Shown one piece after another: positions 1 to 8,206 of a DNA stretch of 8,453 nucleotides. The stretch spans positions 1 through 8,453 of the forward strand of contig JAGYMR010000114.1 in assembly GCA_018400515.1 (NCBI GenBank), read 5' to 3'. Positions within the stretch are counted from its first letter, which is position 1; the number at the start of each line of letters is the position of its first letter. Below the pieces are notes generated by a model. That model saw only the letters and a list, made by a program, of their open reading frames with translations. It was not told the origin of the DNA and made no database searches. This DNA is from Tangfeifania sp. Lineage in GTDB: Bacteria; Bacteroidota; Bacteroidia; Bacteroidales; Prolixibacteraceae. Both the position numbers and the translations under genes were made by a program.

Positions 1-26
1 TTTTATTCAGGAAATGGAAAAAATAC

Positions 27-49
27 AGGACAAATCTGTCCTTTTTTTT
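27..49 (+). terminator. Intrinsic terminator of an upstream gene
   Basis: A perfect 6-bp stem (AGGACA at 27-32, TGTCCT at 37-42) with a 4-base loop is followed directly by a run of eight T. This is the standard rho-independent layout and would end a + strand transcript whose gene lies left of the window. The A run at 18-23 on the other side could give weak termination on the - strand as well. It separates the etf cluster from whatever precedes it. Confidence 0.75.
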
Positions 50-65
50 CTATTACCTCAGTTTT

Positions 66-73
66 TATATTTG
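66..73 (+). promoter_or_regulatory. Bacteroidota-type -7 promoter box for the etf cluster
   Basis: TATATTTG matches the Bacteroidota housekeeping -7 consensus TAnnTTTG exactly. The expected -33 box (TTTG, about 19-21 bases upstream) falls in the T run at 42-49, which supplies TTTT but no G, so the -33 match is partial. Transcription would start near 78-82, leaving a leader of about 70 bases before etfB. The promoter lies right behind the upstream terminator, which fits the start of a new transcription unit. The assignment rests on consensus only. Confidence 0.55.
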
Positions 74-84
74 TCCACCATTTT

Positions 85-117
85 GGAGGTACCGGGCGCG
101 TATGTTTCGGTGCCTCC
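85..117 (+). promoter_or_regulatory. Leader hairpin upstream of etfB
   Basis: GGAGGTACCG (85-94) pairs with CGGTGCCTCC (108-117): ten base pairs with one G-U wobble and a 13-base loop. No T run follows, so it is not an intrinsic terminator. It would sit at the extreme 5' end of the mRNA predicted from the 66-73 promoter, about 35 bases before the etfB start. It may stabilise the transcript or be a protein-binding inverted repeat; the sequence alone does not decide. Confidence 0.5.
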
Positions 118-152
118 GTTCGATTAAAAACTATATCTTAAAAAAATAACAG

Positions 153-899
<747 letters not shown>

Positions 900-928
900 T
901 TTCTTCAAAAAGAATAAAAAAAATTGCT

Positions 929-1894
929 ATGTCCGTTTTAGTATATACAGAGAATTGGGATGGAAAATTTAAAAAATCCACCTGGGAGCTGGTATCCTAT
1001 GCTGCGAAAGTAGCGGAGATGCTGGACACCTCACTCACGGCCGTTTCACTGGGGAGTGTTGACGGCGACGAACTGAAAAAGCTCGGAAATTACGGGGCCT
1101 CCAAAGTGATTAATGTCGGGAATGAGGTATTGAACCACCTGGATAACCAGGTTTATACCCATGTGCTGGCACAGGTTGCCGGTGCCGAAGATGCCAAAGT
1201 GATCGTTCTTTCCCATAACAATACAGGGAAAGCCATTGCGCCCCGCTTGTCCGTCCGGCTAAAAGCCGCTGTGGGGGCCGGGGTCATTCAGCTTCCGGAA
1301 GCTACCGATCCCTTTAAGGTGAAGAAAAAAGTCTTTTCAGGAAAAGCATTTGCCACCGTGGAGCTGAAGACAGAGGTGAAAATCCTCTCTTTCATGCAGA
1401 ATGCCTTTGAGGTCATTGAACAGGGAGGCGAAGCTACTGTCGAAAGCTTTGATGCGGAAACGGGTGCGGCCCGGACCGTTGTGAAGGATGTCCGGAAGCA
1501 AACCGGGAAACTGCTCCTGACCGATGCCGAAGTGGTGGTTTCCGGTGGCCGCGGAATGAAATCACCGGAGAACTGGGGCGTTATCGAGGAACTAGCAGGA
1601 GCCCTGGGAGCGGCAACCGCCTGTTCGCGCCCGGTATCCGATGAGGGCTGGCGGCCGCATGAGGAGCATACCGGACAGACCGGCAAGATCATTGCGCCCA
1701 ACCTGTACATTGCTGCGGGGATTTCCGGGGCCATCCAGCACATGGCTGGCGTGAGTTCCTCTAAATGCATTGTTGCCGTCAATAACGATGCCGATGCACC
1801 GGTTTTTGAATATGCCGATTACGGGATTGTGGGTGATGCCCTGAAAGTGTTACCTGCCCTGACCGAAGCTGTAAAACAGCAGAAAAAACAGTAG
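929..1894 (+). CDS. etfA: Electron transfer flavoprotein alpha subunit (EtfA)
   Basis: EtfA carries the FAD that exchanges electrons in the EtfAB heterodimer. At 321 aa it has family length. Residues 1-190 form the N-terminal Rossmann-like domain (opening [17 protein letters not shown]). The C-terminal FAD domain begins around 198: VVVSGGRGM (202-210), SRPVSDEGW (233-241), the HTGQTGK segment (247-253) and the EtfA signature at 259-303, running from [16 protein letters not shown] through [19 protein letters not shown]. All expected FAD-contact segments are present, so the protein should be functional. The short basic tail (KQQKKQ) ends just after the fold. The start at 929 is preceded by an A-rich sequence and gives the typical N-terminus. 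It follows etfB by 29 bases and is surely cotranscribed with it; the next gene is separated by an unusual 232-base gap. Confidence 0.96.
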   Translation: MSVLVYTENWDGKFKKSTWELVSYAAKVAEMLDTSLTAVSLGSVDGDELKKLGNYGASKVINVGNEVLNHLDNQVYTHVLAQVAGAEDAKVIVLSHNNTGKAIAPRLSVRLKAAVGAGVIQLPEATDPFKVKKKVFSGKAFATVELKTEVKILSFMQNAFEVIEQGGEATVESFDAETGAARTVVKDVRKQTGKLLLTDAEVVVSGGRGMKSPENWGVIEELAGALGAATACSRPVSDEGWRPHEEHTGQTGKIIAPNLYIAAGISGAIQHMAGVSSSKCIVAVNNDADAPVFEYADYGIVGDALKVLPALTEAVKQQKKQ

Positions 1895-2126
1895 TCCTTT
1901 CCCAGGGCAATTTCGAACCGGGGAGATAAAACACAACACTTATGGTTGCCCCCCGGCCGGAAACCCGCCCCGAAACGGGATCCGAAGTACCCGGAAGGGC
2001 ACGGAACGGTGGCAGCCCCTGTAAAACGGTGCGCGGTTACCGGCAGTCCATGCTAAACCGGAAGATTCCGCAGGGTGGAGCAAAGGCCACCAAAGGGAAA
2101 ATTTTTTTTAAAAAAACGAAAACCTG
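1895..2126. other. Unexplained GC-rich spacer between etfA and the membrane iron-sulfur gene
   Basis: This 232-base gap is far longer than the other gaps in the cluster (29, 11 and 26 bases). Its middle is rich in C and G with short inverted elements: CCCG-AAA-CGGG near 1969-1979, CGGAA-GA-TTCCG at 2059-2070, and GGTGG/CCACC at 2074-2078 and 2087-2091. The last is followed ten bases later by a T8A7 tract (2102-2116), a layout too loose to call a terminator. A 61-codon open frame (1942-2127) rich in Lys and Arg fills most of it and ends in a TGATG overlap with the next start, but its composition looks non-coding and I recognise no family. I see no TAnnTTTG promoter box here, nor conserved cores of known riboswitches. 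A gene remnant, mobile repeat or structured leader are all possible. Confidence 0.5.
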
Positions 2127-3455
2127 ATGATAAAACAAATACTTTTTGCCATCGCCCTGCTCATTACCCTGGGCGTTTTTGCATGGACCATCTGCAAACT
2201 GGCAAAACTTTTCATGCTCACAAAACCTGCCTTTCCTGTCAGGAATATTGGGAAACGCATCGTCCTGACGCTGAATGTGGCGCTGGGACAGACCAAAATT
2301 TTGCGCCGGCCGGTGGTGGGGATGATGCATGCGCTGGTATGGTGGGGCTTCCTCATCATTCTGATCGGGAGCATTGAAATGGTCATCGACGGACTGGCAG
2401 GTACTGAACGTGTCCTGGGGTTCCTGGGGGGTGTTTATGATGTGATTTTCGCTGCCGGGGATATCTTTGCCCTGCTGATCGTCTTTTTGATCGGAGCCTT
2501 TCTGGTCCGGCGGCTGTTCATGCATATCAAACGTTTCAACGGGGTGGAAATGAAACATAAATGGCACGTGGATGCTAACATTGCCCTCTCCCTCATTTTG
2601 TTCCTGATGGTAACCCTTCTCGGGATGAATACCTTTTATTTGCTGGAGAAAACCCTTGCAGGAGACCCTGTGACAGGTGTATATCCGGTGAGCGGAATCC
2701 TGGCGGGATGGTTCGGAGGAGTTTCGCCCGAAATGGCGCATGTGCTGCATGAGGTAAACTGGTGGGGGCACATCCTTGGTATCTTCTTCTTTGCTAATTA
2801 CCTTCCCTACTCCAAACATTTTCATGTCTTCATGTCGGTTCCCAATGTCTTCCTGAGCAATCTGGAACCCATTGGGAAAATGAATACGATGGAAAATATT
2901 ACCCGGGAAGTGAAGCTGATGATGGATCCGGAAGCAGCTTTTTCCGAACCTCCTGAGGAGGATGAACCCCCTGAACGGTTCGGCGTGCGCGATATAGAAG
3001 ATATTACATGGAAAAATTACCTCGATTCACTGGCCTGTACCCAGTGTGGCCGGTGTACCTCCGTATGCCCTGCCAATCTTACCGGAAAACTTTTGTCTCC
3101 CCGGAAGATCGTCATGGATGTCCGCCAGCGGATGAGTGAGAAGGGACCGCAGGTTGTTAAAAACGGCCGGGAGTGGAGTGATGGAAAGGCGTTGCTGGGC
3201 GACTACATTACACCGGAAGAGCTGTGGGCATGCACCACCTGCAATGCCTGCGTGCAGGAGTGCCCCATTAACATCAACCAGCCCGCTGTTATCCTGGAGA
3301 TGCGTCGCTATATCGTGATGGAAGAATCCGCCGCACCCGGGGAACTGAACCAGATCTTTTCCAATATTGAAAACAACGGAGCACCATGGCAAATTTCCCA
3401 GGATGACCGGATGCTTTGGGCCGAAGATCTTTACATGAACGAACCTGTATATTAA
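2127..3455 (+). CDS. Membrane cytochrome b/ferredoxin subunit of a probable ETF:menaquinone oxidoreductase
   Basis: The 442-aa protein has a NarI-like membrane part followed by a cytoplasmic ferredoxin part. Hydrophobic segments lie near residues 3-27, 64-88, 104-130, 149-173 and 208-228, with candidate haem-ligand histidines at H68, H133, H144, H147, H205, H208 and H215. After an acidic linker (about 268-285, with PPEEDEPPE), two classical [4Fe-4S] motifs appear: C304-C307-C310-C314-P and C369-C372-C375-C379-P. This is the N-terminal architecture of the DUF224/EMO (EtfD) family, in which electrons go from reduced ETF through iron-sulfur centres and haem b to menaquinone. In fused family members CCG domains follow in the same chain; here they are in the next gene, 11 bases downstream. 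All eight cluster cysteines are intact. The position between etfBA and an acyl-CoA dehydrogenase supports the role; a link to heterodisulfide reductase or lactate oxidation is less likely. Confidence 0.85.
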   Translation: MIKQILFAIALLITLGVFAWTICKLAKLFMLTKPAFPVRNIGKRIVLTLNVALGQTKILRRPVVGMMHALVWWGFLIILIGSIEMVIDGLAGTERVLGFLGGVYDVIFAAGDIFALLIVFLIGAFLVRRLFMHIKRFNGVEMKHKWHVDANIALSLILFLMVTLLGMNTFYLLEKTLAGDPVTGVYPVSGILAGWFGGVSPEMAHVLHEVNWWGHILGIFFFANYLPYSKHFHVFMSVPNVFLSNLEPIGKMNTMENITREVKLMMDPEAAFSEPPEEDEPPERFGVRDIEDITWKNYLDSLACTQCGRCTSVCPANLTGKLLSPRKIVMDVRQRMSEKGPQVVKNGREWSDGKALLGDYITPEELWACTTCNACVQECPININQPAVILEMRRYIVMEESAAPGELNQIFSNIENNGAPWQISQDDRMLWAEDLYMNEPVY

Positions 3456-3466
3456 GTTCAGAAAAA

Positions 3467-4267
3467 ATGGAAACCAAAAAAATAAAAGTGAATGTGCCGG
3501 TGATGGCGGACCTTTTCGCGAAGGGGAAAAAACCTGAATACTTGTTTTGGGTGGGAAGTGCAGGCGCGTTCGATGACCGCTATAAAAAAGTAACACAGGC
3601 TTTTGTTAAGGTGCTGACCTGGCTGGAGGCCGATTATGCCGTGCTGGGTACTGAAGAGGCGTCGAGCGGTGATGTTGCCCGGCGTGCAGGCAACGAGATG
3701 CTTTTCCAGATGCAGGCCCTTATGAATATTGAACTCCTGCAGGGCTATGGGGTGAAAAAGATTCTGACCTGCGATCCCCATGTTTATAATACCTTTAAAA
3801 ATGAATATCCCGACCTGGGAGGTAATTTTGAGGTCATTCATCATTCCCAGTTTCTGAGAAAAATGATGGAAACGGGGAAACTGAACCTTCCCGGCGATGT
3901 GTTTAAAGGTGAAAAATTGACCTACCACGACCCCTGTTACCTCGGCCGTGCCAATGGGGAATACGAAGCTCCCCGGCAGGTGCTCCGGCAACTCCCGGTG
4001 GATTTTGTAGAGATGAAACGGCATAAAAGCTTTGCGCTTTGCTGTGGTGCCGGCGGGGGACAAATGTTCAAGGAGGCAGAAAAGGGCGATAAGGAGGTAT
4101 TTATTGAACGCACTGAAGATGCCCTCGAAACGGGGGCCGCCATTGTTGCCACGGCATGTCCCTACTGCATGGTGATGATCAGCGACGGTTTGAAATACAA
4201 AGACCGAAACGAAGAGGTGAAAAATTATGACCTGGCCGAGTTGGTGGCCATGGCGCTAAAATTATAG
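3467..4267 (+). CDS. CCG-domain (HdrB-like) iron-sulfur protein, probable partner subunit of the ETF:quinone oxidoreductase
   Basis: This is a 266-aa cytoplasmic protein with two CCG-type domains, expected to carry non-cubane [4Fe-4S] clusters and to pass electrons between ETF and the membrane subunit encoded upstream. The C-terminal site is complete: C157 (in HDPCYLGR), C192-C193-G and C231-PY-C234. The N-terminal domain keeps the fold sequence (WVGSAGAFDDR, ARRAGNE, NTFKNEYP) but the expected cysteines read S31, S66, D103 and V106; C102 is offset by one residue. So probably only one cluster is bound, or the first site uses other ligands. I chose the ATG at 3467 because the alternative at 3416 overlaps the upstream gene by 40 bases and adds 17 residues unlike the family. 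The gene lies 11 bases after the membrane subunit gene and 26 before the acyl-CoA dehydrogenase. The family is often annotated as heterodisulfide reductase subunit B, but the context argues for an ETF-linked role. Confidence 0.87.
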   Translation: METKKIKVNVPVMADLFAKGKKPEYLFWVGSAGAFDDRYKKVTQAFVKVLTWLEADYAVLGTEEASSGDVARRAGNEMLFQMQALMNIELLQGYGVKKILTCDPHVYNTFKNEYPDLGGNFEVIHHSQFLRKMMETGKLNLPGDVFKGEKLTYHDPCYLGRANGEYEAPRQVLRQLPVDFVEMKRHKSFALCCGAGGGQMFKEAEKGDKEVFIERTEDALETGAAIVATACPYCMVMISDGLKYKDRNEEVKNYDLAELVAMALKL

Positions 4268-4293
4268 ACGACTTTACATTAAAAAAGAATAGA

Positions 4294-6069
4294 ATGGAAA
4301 ATAAAACGTATGTAAAAGGGGGCGAATTCATGGTACGGGACCTTGAACCCCGGGATGTTTTTATCCCTGAGGAATTTGATGAGGAGCAGCGAATGATCGC
4401 TGATACCTGCCGTGATTTTCTGGAAACTGAGGTGATGCCCAACCTCGACCGGATCGACAAAAAAGAGGAGGGACTTGCCCGCAGTCTGCTCGATAAAGCA
4501 GGGGAGCTGGGTCTTCTGGGCATATCAACTCCGGAGGAGTATGAGGGCTTCGGACAGTCGTTCGTGACCTCCATGCTGGCTTCAGAAGTGATGGGAGCGG
4601 CTTATTCGTTTGCGGTCACCTTCTCCTGCCATACAGGGATCGGATCATTGCCCATTCTCTATTTCGGGAACGAACAGCAAAAGCAGAAATACCTTCCCAA
4701 GCTCTCCACCGGGGAGTGGGCCGGAGCTTATTGCCTCACCGAACCGGGGGCCGGCTCCGATGCCAACTCCGGAAAAACAAAAGCTACCTTGTCAGAAGAC
4801 GGGAAATATTACATCCTGAACGGGCAGAAAATGTGGATTACCAATGCAGGATTTGCCGATGTGTTTACCGTGTTTGCCAAAATTGACAACGACCGGGTGC
4901 TCAGTGCTTTCATCGTGGAGCGTGATTTCCCGGGCATCAAGTTCAACCCCGAAGAAGAAAAAATGGGTATTAAAGGGTCATCCACCCGCCAGATATTCTT
5001 TGAAGACTGCAAAGTGCCGGTGGAAAACCTTCTGTGGGACCGGGGAAAAGGATTCCGCATCGCCCTCGATATCCTTCATATGGGACGTATTAAGCTGGGA
5101 GGCAATGTGATCGGAGCTGCCAAAATGGCCATCGACCAGTCGGTGAATTATGCCAATGAACGGAAACAATTCGGACAGTTGATCGCTTCCTTCGGGGCCA
5201 TCAAACATAAACTGGCCGAACAGGTAATCAAAACCTTTGCCAATGAATCGGCGGTTTACCGGGCCAGCAAAAATATTGATGAGTACATCGAAGCCCATGA
5301 CGGTACGCTGAGTAAAGAGCAGGGAATCGTTAAAGCTTTTGAGGAATATGCCATCGAAGCAGCCATTTTAAAAGTGTATGGCTCTGAAGCCCTCGATTAT
5401 GTGGTGGACGAAGGCGTGCAAATCCACGGGGGAATGGGGTATTCATCTGAAATGCCCATCGAACGGGGCTACCGTGATTCGCGTATCAACCGGATCTTTG
5501 AAGGGACCAATGAAATTAACCGGCAGATCACCATCGATACCCTCAATAAACGCGGGGCTAAAAAGGATTATGCCCTTTATCCGGCAGGAGCGGCCGTGAT
5601 TGAAAGCCTGAAAAACCTCGAAGAATGCAGCTGCTGCGAAGAGGGGTATTACGAAAATAAAACCGCCGCCGTGAAAAATTTCAAGAAAACCGGCCTGATG
5701 CTTATGAAAGCCATGTCGGAAAAATTCGGACGCAAAATGGTGATGGAGCAGGAGATCTCTTCCAATATCTCAGATGTCATTATGAATATTTACGCAGCGG
5801 AATCCGCCCTGCTCAGGGTGCGGAAAAAAGAGGAGTCGGGGCAGGATGCAGCACTGTATAAAGATATCCTCGATGTCCTTATTTACGATACGGCAGCGTC
5901 GATTAAAAAATCGGCCATGGATGCCGTTAATTCCTTTTCAGAAGGTGAAGAGCAGCAATTGTATGCCAACGGGGTGGAGCATTTTACCTGTGTGAAACCG
6001 GTTAATGTGAAGGAAGCACGGCGGCGCATTGCCGATAAACTCCTTGAAGAGAATAAATATTGTTACTGA
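4294..6069 (+). CDS. Acyl-CoA dehydrogenase, VLCAD-like with C-terminal extension
   Basis: This FAD enzyme introduces the alpha-beta double bond in acyl-CoA, the first step of beta-oxidation, and reduces ETF. Residues 27-420 are the catalytic core: the N-terminal helical domain, signature 1 (AYCLTEPGAGSD, 145-156), the beta domain with WITNAG (181-186), and signature 2 around QIHGGMGYSSEMPIERGYRDSR (376 onward). E403 in RIFEGTNE is the expected catalytic base for this position. The further 170 or so residues make the 591-aa total typical of the long VLCAD/ACAD9-like group rather than the roughly 380-aa short- and medium-chain enzymes, suggesting long-chain substrates; chain length is inferred, not shown. 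The extension contains an odd cysteine cluster (C445, C447, C448). The start at 4294 follows an A-rich leader; M13 (4330) is an alternative. It is the last gene of the cluster, followed by two terminators. Confidence 0.93.
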   Translation: MENKTYVKGGEFMVRDLEPRDVFIPEEFDEEQRMIADTCRDFLETEVMPNLDRIDKKEEGLARSLLDKAGELGLLGISTPEEYEGFGQSFVTSMLASEVMGAAYSFAVTFSCHTGIGSLPILYFGNEQQKQKYLPKLSTGEWAGAYCLTEPGAGSDANSGKTKATLSEDGKYYILNGQKMWITNAGFADVFTVFAKIDNDRVLSAFIVERDFPGIKFNPEEEKMGIKGSSTRQIFFEDCKVPVENLLWDRGKGFRIALDILHMGRIKLGGNVIGAAKMAIDQSVNYANERKQFGQLIASFGAIKHKLAEQVIKTFANESAVYRASKNIDEYIEAHDGTLSKEQGIVKAFEEYAIEAAILKVYGSEALDYVVDEGVQIHGGMGYSSEMPIERGYRDSRINRIFEGTNEINRQITIDTLNKRGAKKDYALYPAGAAVIESLKNLEECSCCEEGYYENKTAAVKNFKKTGLMLMKAMSEKFGRKMVMEQEISSNISDVIMNIYAAESALLRVRKKEESGQDAALYKDILDVLIYDTAASIKKSAMDAVNSFSEGEEQQLYANGVEHFTCVKPVNVKEARRRIADKLLEENKYCY

Positions 6070-6071
6070 TC

Positions 6072-6091
6072 AACCGGTCCTCCGGTTTTTT
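6072..6091 (+). terminator. First terminator of the etf/acyl-CoA dehydrogenase cluster
   Basis: AACCGG (6072-6077) pairs with CCGGTT (6082-6087) around a TCCT loop, and the last stem bases run into six T. It begins three bases after the dehydrogenase stop codon. Confidence 0.75.
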
Positions 6092-6100
6092 CAGGAATTC

Positions 6101-6151
6101 AAAAAAGCCACCTTTCTGTCCTCCGGCGGGAAGGTGGTTTTTTATTTTTTT
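6101..6151 (+). terminator. Second, stronger tandem terminator, possibly bidirectional
   Basis: CCACCTT (6108-6114) pairs with AAGGTGG (6131-6137), a 7-bp stem with a 16-base loop, followed by T6-A-T7 (6138-6151). The six A before the stem (6101-6106) can pair with the first T run after a G-U pair, and would act as a T run on the other strand, so it could also stop - strand transcription. Together with the hairpin at 6072 it insulates typA from the fatty-acid cluster. Confidence 0.85.
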
Positions 6152-6204
6152 ACCGAAAATCACCGATTGATCGCTCCGATCCGCAAGTCCTGACAAAACT
6201 TTCG

Positions 6205-6212
6205 TATTTTTG
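6205..6212 (+). promoter_or_regulatory. Bacteroidota-type -7 promoter box for typA
   Basis: TATTTTTG matches TAnnTTTG exactly and lies about 100 bases before the typA start, downstream of the two terminators. No clear TTTG is present at the expected -33 distance (around 6181-6186). Transcription would begin near 6217-6220. Confidence rests on the exact -7 match and position. Confidence 0.55.
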
Positions 6213-6213
6213 C

Positions 6214-6229
6214 GGGCTCCATTGAGCCC
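6214..6229 (+). promoter_or_regulatory. Short perfect hairpin at the predicted 5' end of the typA transcript
   Basis: GGGCTC (6214-6219) and GAGCCC (6224-6229) form a perfect 6-bp GC-rich hairpin with a CATT loop, one base after the promoter box and with no T run after it. It could be an operator over the start site or a 5'-end stem that protects the mRNA. The rest of the leader to 6309 is AT-rich and holds only an 8-base palindrome, TTACGTAA (6244-6251). Confidence 0.45.
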
Positions 6230-6309
6230 AGCTGCTTCAATATTTACGTAAGTAGCTAAAAAAGAATTGATAATGATGTTTAACAGGAAGTCGTAAAAAC
6301 AGAGAAGCA

Positions 6310-8121
6310 ATGACAGAAATAAGGAATATTGCCATTATTGCTCATGTGGATCACGGGAAAACCACGCTGGTTGACCGCATTTTACACCAGGTGAAACTGT
6401 TCAGGGAGAACCAGCACATGGGTGAATTGATCCTCGACAGCAATGAGCTGGAGCGTGAGCGCGGAATCACGATCTTATCGAAGAACGTTTCGGTGAGGTA
6501 TAAAGAGACAAAAATTAATATCATTGATACACCCGGCCACTCCGATTTCGGCGGCGAGGTGGAACGGGTGCTGAACATGGCCGGCGGGGTGCTGCTCATT
6601 GTGGATGCCTTTGAAGGCCCCATGCCTCAAACCCGCTTTGTGCTGCAAAAGGCGATTGAGCTGGGGTTAAAACCCATTGTGGTGATCAATAAAGTAGATA
6701 AGCCCAATTGTACCCCGGATTATGCACAGGAGAAGGTTTTTGACCTCATGTTCAGCCTTGATGCCACGGAAGATCAGCTGGATTTTCCCACCGTGTTTGG
6801 TTCATCCAAAGCGGGGTGGATGGGGCCCGACTGGAAAGAGGCAACCCGGGATGTGGGGTACCTGCTCGATGTCATCCTGGAGACGATCCCACCGGCAACA
6901 CCCCGGGAGGGAACCCTGCAGATGCGGATTACTTCCCTTGACTACTCCTCCTATACGGGACGGATCGCAGTGGGAAAAGTGTCGCGCGGACAATTAACGG
7001 CCGGCCAGGCAGTATCGCTCGTTAAGCGGGACGGGACCATCATAAAATCAACCGCAAAGGAGGTATACCTTTTTGAAGGGCTGGGAAAAGTAAAGACGAA
7101 AGCTCCCGTGCCTGCCGGTGAGATATGTGCCGTGCTCGGCCTGGAAGGTTTTGATATCGGCGACACTATTGCAGATGCCGCGGATCCCGAGGGACTGAGC
7201 CCTATCCGCCTGGATGAACCAACCATGAGCATGTTGTTTGTTGCCAATAATTCCCCTTTTTTTGGCAGGGAAGGAAAATTCGTAACATCCAGACAATTGC
7301 GCGAACGGCTGTATAAGGAGACCGAAAGAAACCTGGCCCTCCATGTGGAAGATACCGGATCGGCAGATGCTTTAATGGTTTATGGGCGGGGGATTCTCCA
7401 CCTTTCCATCCTGGTTGAAACCATGCGCCGTGAAGGCTATGAAATGCAACTGGGCCAACCCCGGGTCATAGTCAAAACGGTAAAGGGCCAAAAGCATGAA
7501 CCTGTGGAAGCAATGACGGTACAGGCGCCGGAGGAGTTCTCCGGAAAAGTTATTGAACTGGTGACACAGCGAAAAGGGGAGGTGGTCAATATTGAAGTAA
7601 GAAATGACCGGGCAACAATGGAGTTCATCCTTCCGGCACGGGGGATCATCGGGCTTCGCAATCAAATGCTTACAGCCACGGGAGGCGAGGCCGTTATGAC
7701 CCATCGCTTCCATGGCTATGTGCCGTGGAAAGGGGACCTGGGAATTTATCGCAATGGGGCGCTCATTTCCCTGGAAACCGGAACGGCCATCGCTTACTCC
7801 ATCGATAAGATGCAGGACCGGGGACGTTTTTTTGTGGAACCGGGGGAAGATCTCTATGCCGGACAGGTCATCGGCGAAAACACCCGCCAGAGTGACCTCA
7901 CCATCAATGTCATCCGGACCAAAAAACTGACCAATATGCGTGCAGCCGGTTCGGATGAAAAAATGAACCTTGCGCCCGCTGTGAAATTCTCGCTCGAAGA
8001 AGCCATGGAATACATCCGGAACGATGAATACCTGGAAGTCACTCCCAAAAATATGCGTATCCGGAAAATTTTGCTCAATGAGCATGAACGGAAAAAGCAG
8101 GCGAAAACAGTGAATTCCTGA
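6310..8121 (+). CDS. typA: Translational GTPase TypA/BipA
   Basis: TypA/BipA is a ribosome-binding GTPase of the EF-G/LepA class, involved in ribosome assembly and stress or cold adaptation. The 603-aa length is that of the family. The G domain is complete: AHVDHGKTT (11-19, P loop), RGITI (51-55, switch I), DTPGH (73-77), NKVD (127-130) and GSSKAGW (164-170). The EF-Tu-like beta-barrel domain follows at about 200-300, then the two EF-G-like alpha/beta domains, and the family-specific C-terminal domain from about 480, with the conserved TNMRAAGSDE segment and the PKNMRIRK stretch near the end. No catalytic or binding residue appears lost. The start at 6310 gives the usual family N-terminus (TEIRNIAIIAHVDHGK). 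It has its own promoter region and is separated from the upstream cluster by terminators, so it is a separate unit. I see no GC-rich intrinsic terminator in the 129 bases after it. Confidence 0.97.
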   Translation: MTEIRNIAIIAHVDHGKTTLVDRILHQVKLFRENQHMGELILDSNELERERGITILSKNVSVRYKETKINIIDTPGHSDFGGEVERVLNMAGGVLLIVDAFEGPMPQTRFVLQKAIELGLKPIVVINKVDKPNCTPDYAQEKVFDLMFSLDATEDQLDFPTVFGSSKAGWMGPDWKEATRDVGYLLDVILETIPPATPREGTLQMRITSLDYSSYTGRIAVGKVSRGQLTAGQAVSLVKRDGTIIKSTAKEVYLFEGLGKVKTKAPVPAGEICAVLGLEGFDIGDTIADAADPEGLSPIRLDEPTMSMLFVANNSPFFGREGKFVTSRQLRERLYKETERNLALHVEDTGSADALMVYGRGILHLSILVETMRREGYEMQLGQPRVIVKTVKGQKHEPVEAMTVQAPEEFSGKVIELVTQRKGEVVNIEVRNDRATMEFILPARGIIGLRNQMLTATGGEAVMTHRFHGYVPWKGDLGIYRNGALISLETGTAIAYSIDKMQDRGRFFVEPGEDLYAGQVIGENTRQSDLTINVIRTKKLTNMRAAGSDEKMNLAPAVKFSLEEAMEYIRNDEYLEVTPKNMRIRKILLNEHERKKQAKTVNS

Positions 8122-8187
8122 AAAGGCCGTTGTTAATGATTTCTTAATAAAGTGTAAACATATATTACTATTTAGACATGTAATAAA

Positions 8188-8206
8188 TTACAATTCCGAA
8201 TTGTAA
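8188..8206. repeat. Perfect 19-base inverted repeat, operator-like
   Basis: TTACAATTC (8188-8196) and GAATTGTAA (8198-8206) are exact reverse complements around a single C. It overlaps a smaller inverted repeat, GTAAT-AA-ATTAC (8180-8191). The 9-1-9 symmetry, AT-richness and absence of a T run suggest a dimeric regulator site rather than a terminator. It overlaps the possible -33 element of the promoter-like arrangement at 8200-8231. Confidence 0.5.

Noticed and set aside
1288..1782. - strand open frame of 164 codons inside etfA
   Set aside because: It is Ser/Pro/Ala-rich, antisense to the conserved EtfA FAD domain, and has no recognisable features.
1942..2070. Possible cobalamin-type riboswitch in the etfA downstream spacer
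   Set aside because: Fragments such as GGAACGGTGGCAG and CCTGTAA vaguely recall the family, but the conserved core order is absent and the downstream gene is not a B12-related gene.
2074..2109. Hairpin plus T8 tract before the membrane subunit gene as a terminator
   Set aside because: The 5-bp stem has an 8-base loop and the T tract begins ten bases after the stem, so the geometry is wrong for an intrinsic terminator.
2037..2825. Long - strand open frame of 262 codons
   Set aside because: It lies almost wholly inside the membrane iron-sulfur gene, and its product is rich in His, Gln and Pro without any family feature: a shadow of the real frame.
3416..3466. Upstream ATG for the CCG-domain protein
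   Set aside because: It would overlap the preceding gene by 40 bases and add 17 residues not resembling the family; the ATG at 3467 starts 11 bases after the previous stop and fits.
7372..8085. Long - strand open frame of 237 codons
   Set aside because: It is antisense to the well-conserved typA 3' half and has no recognisable domain.
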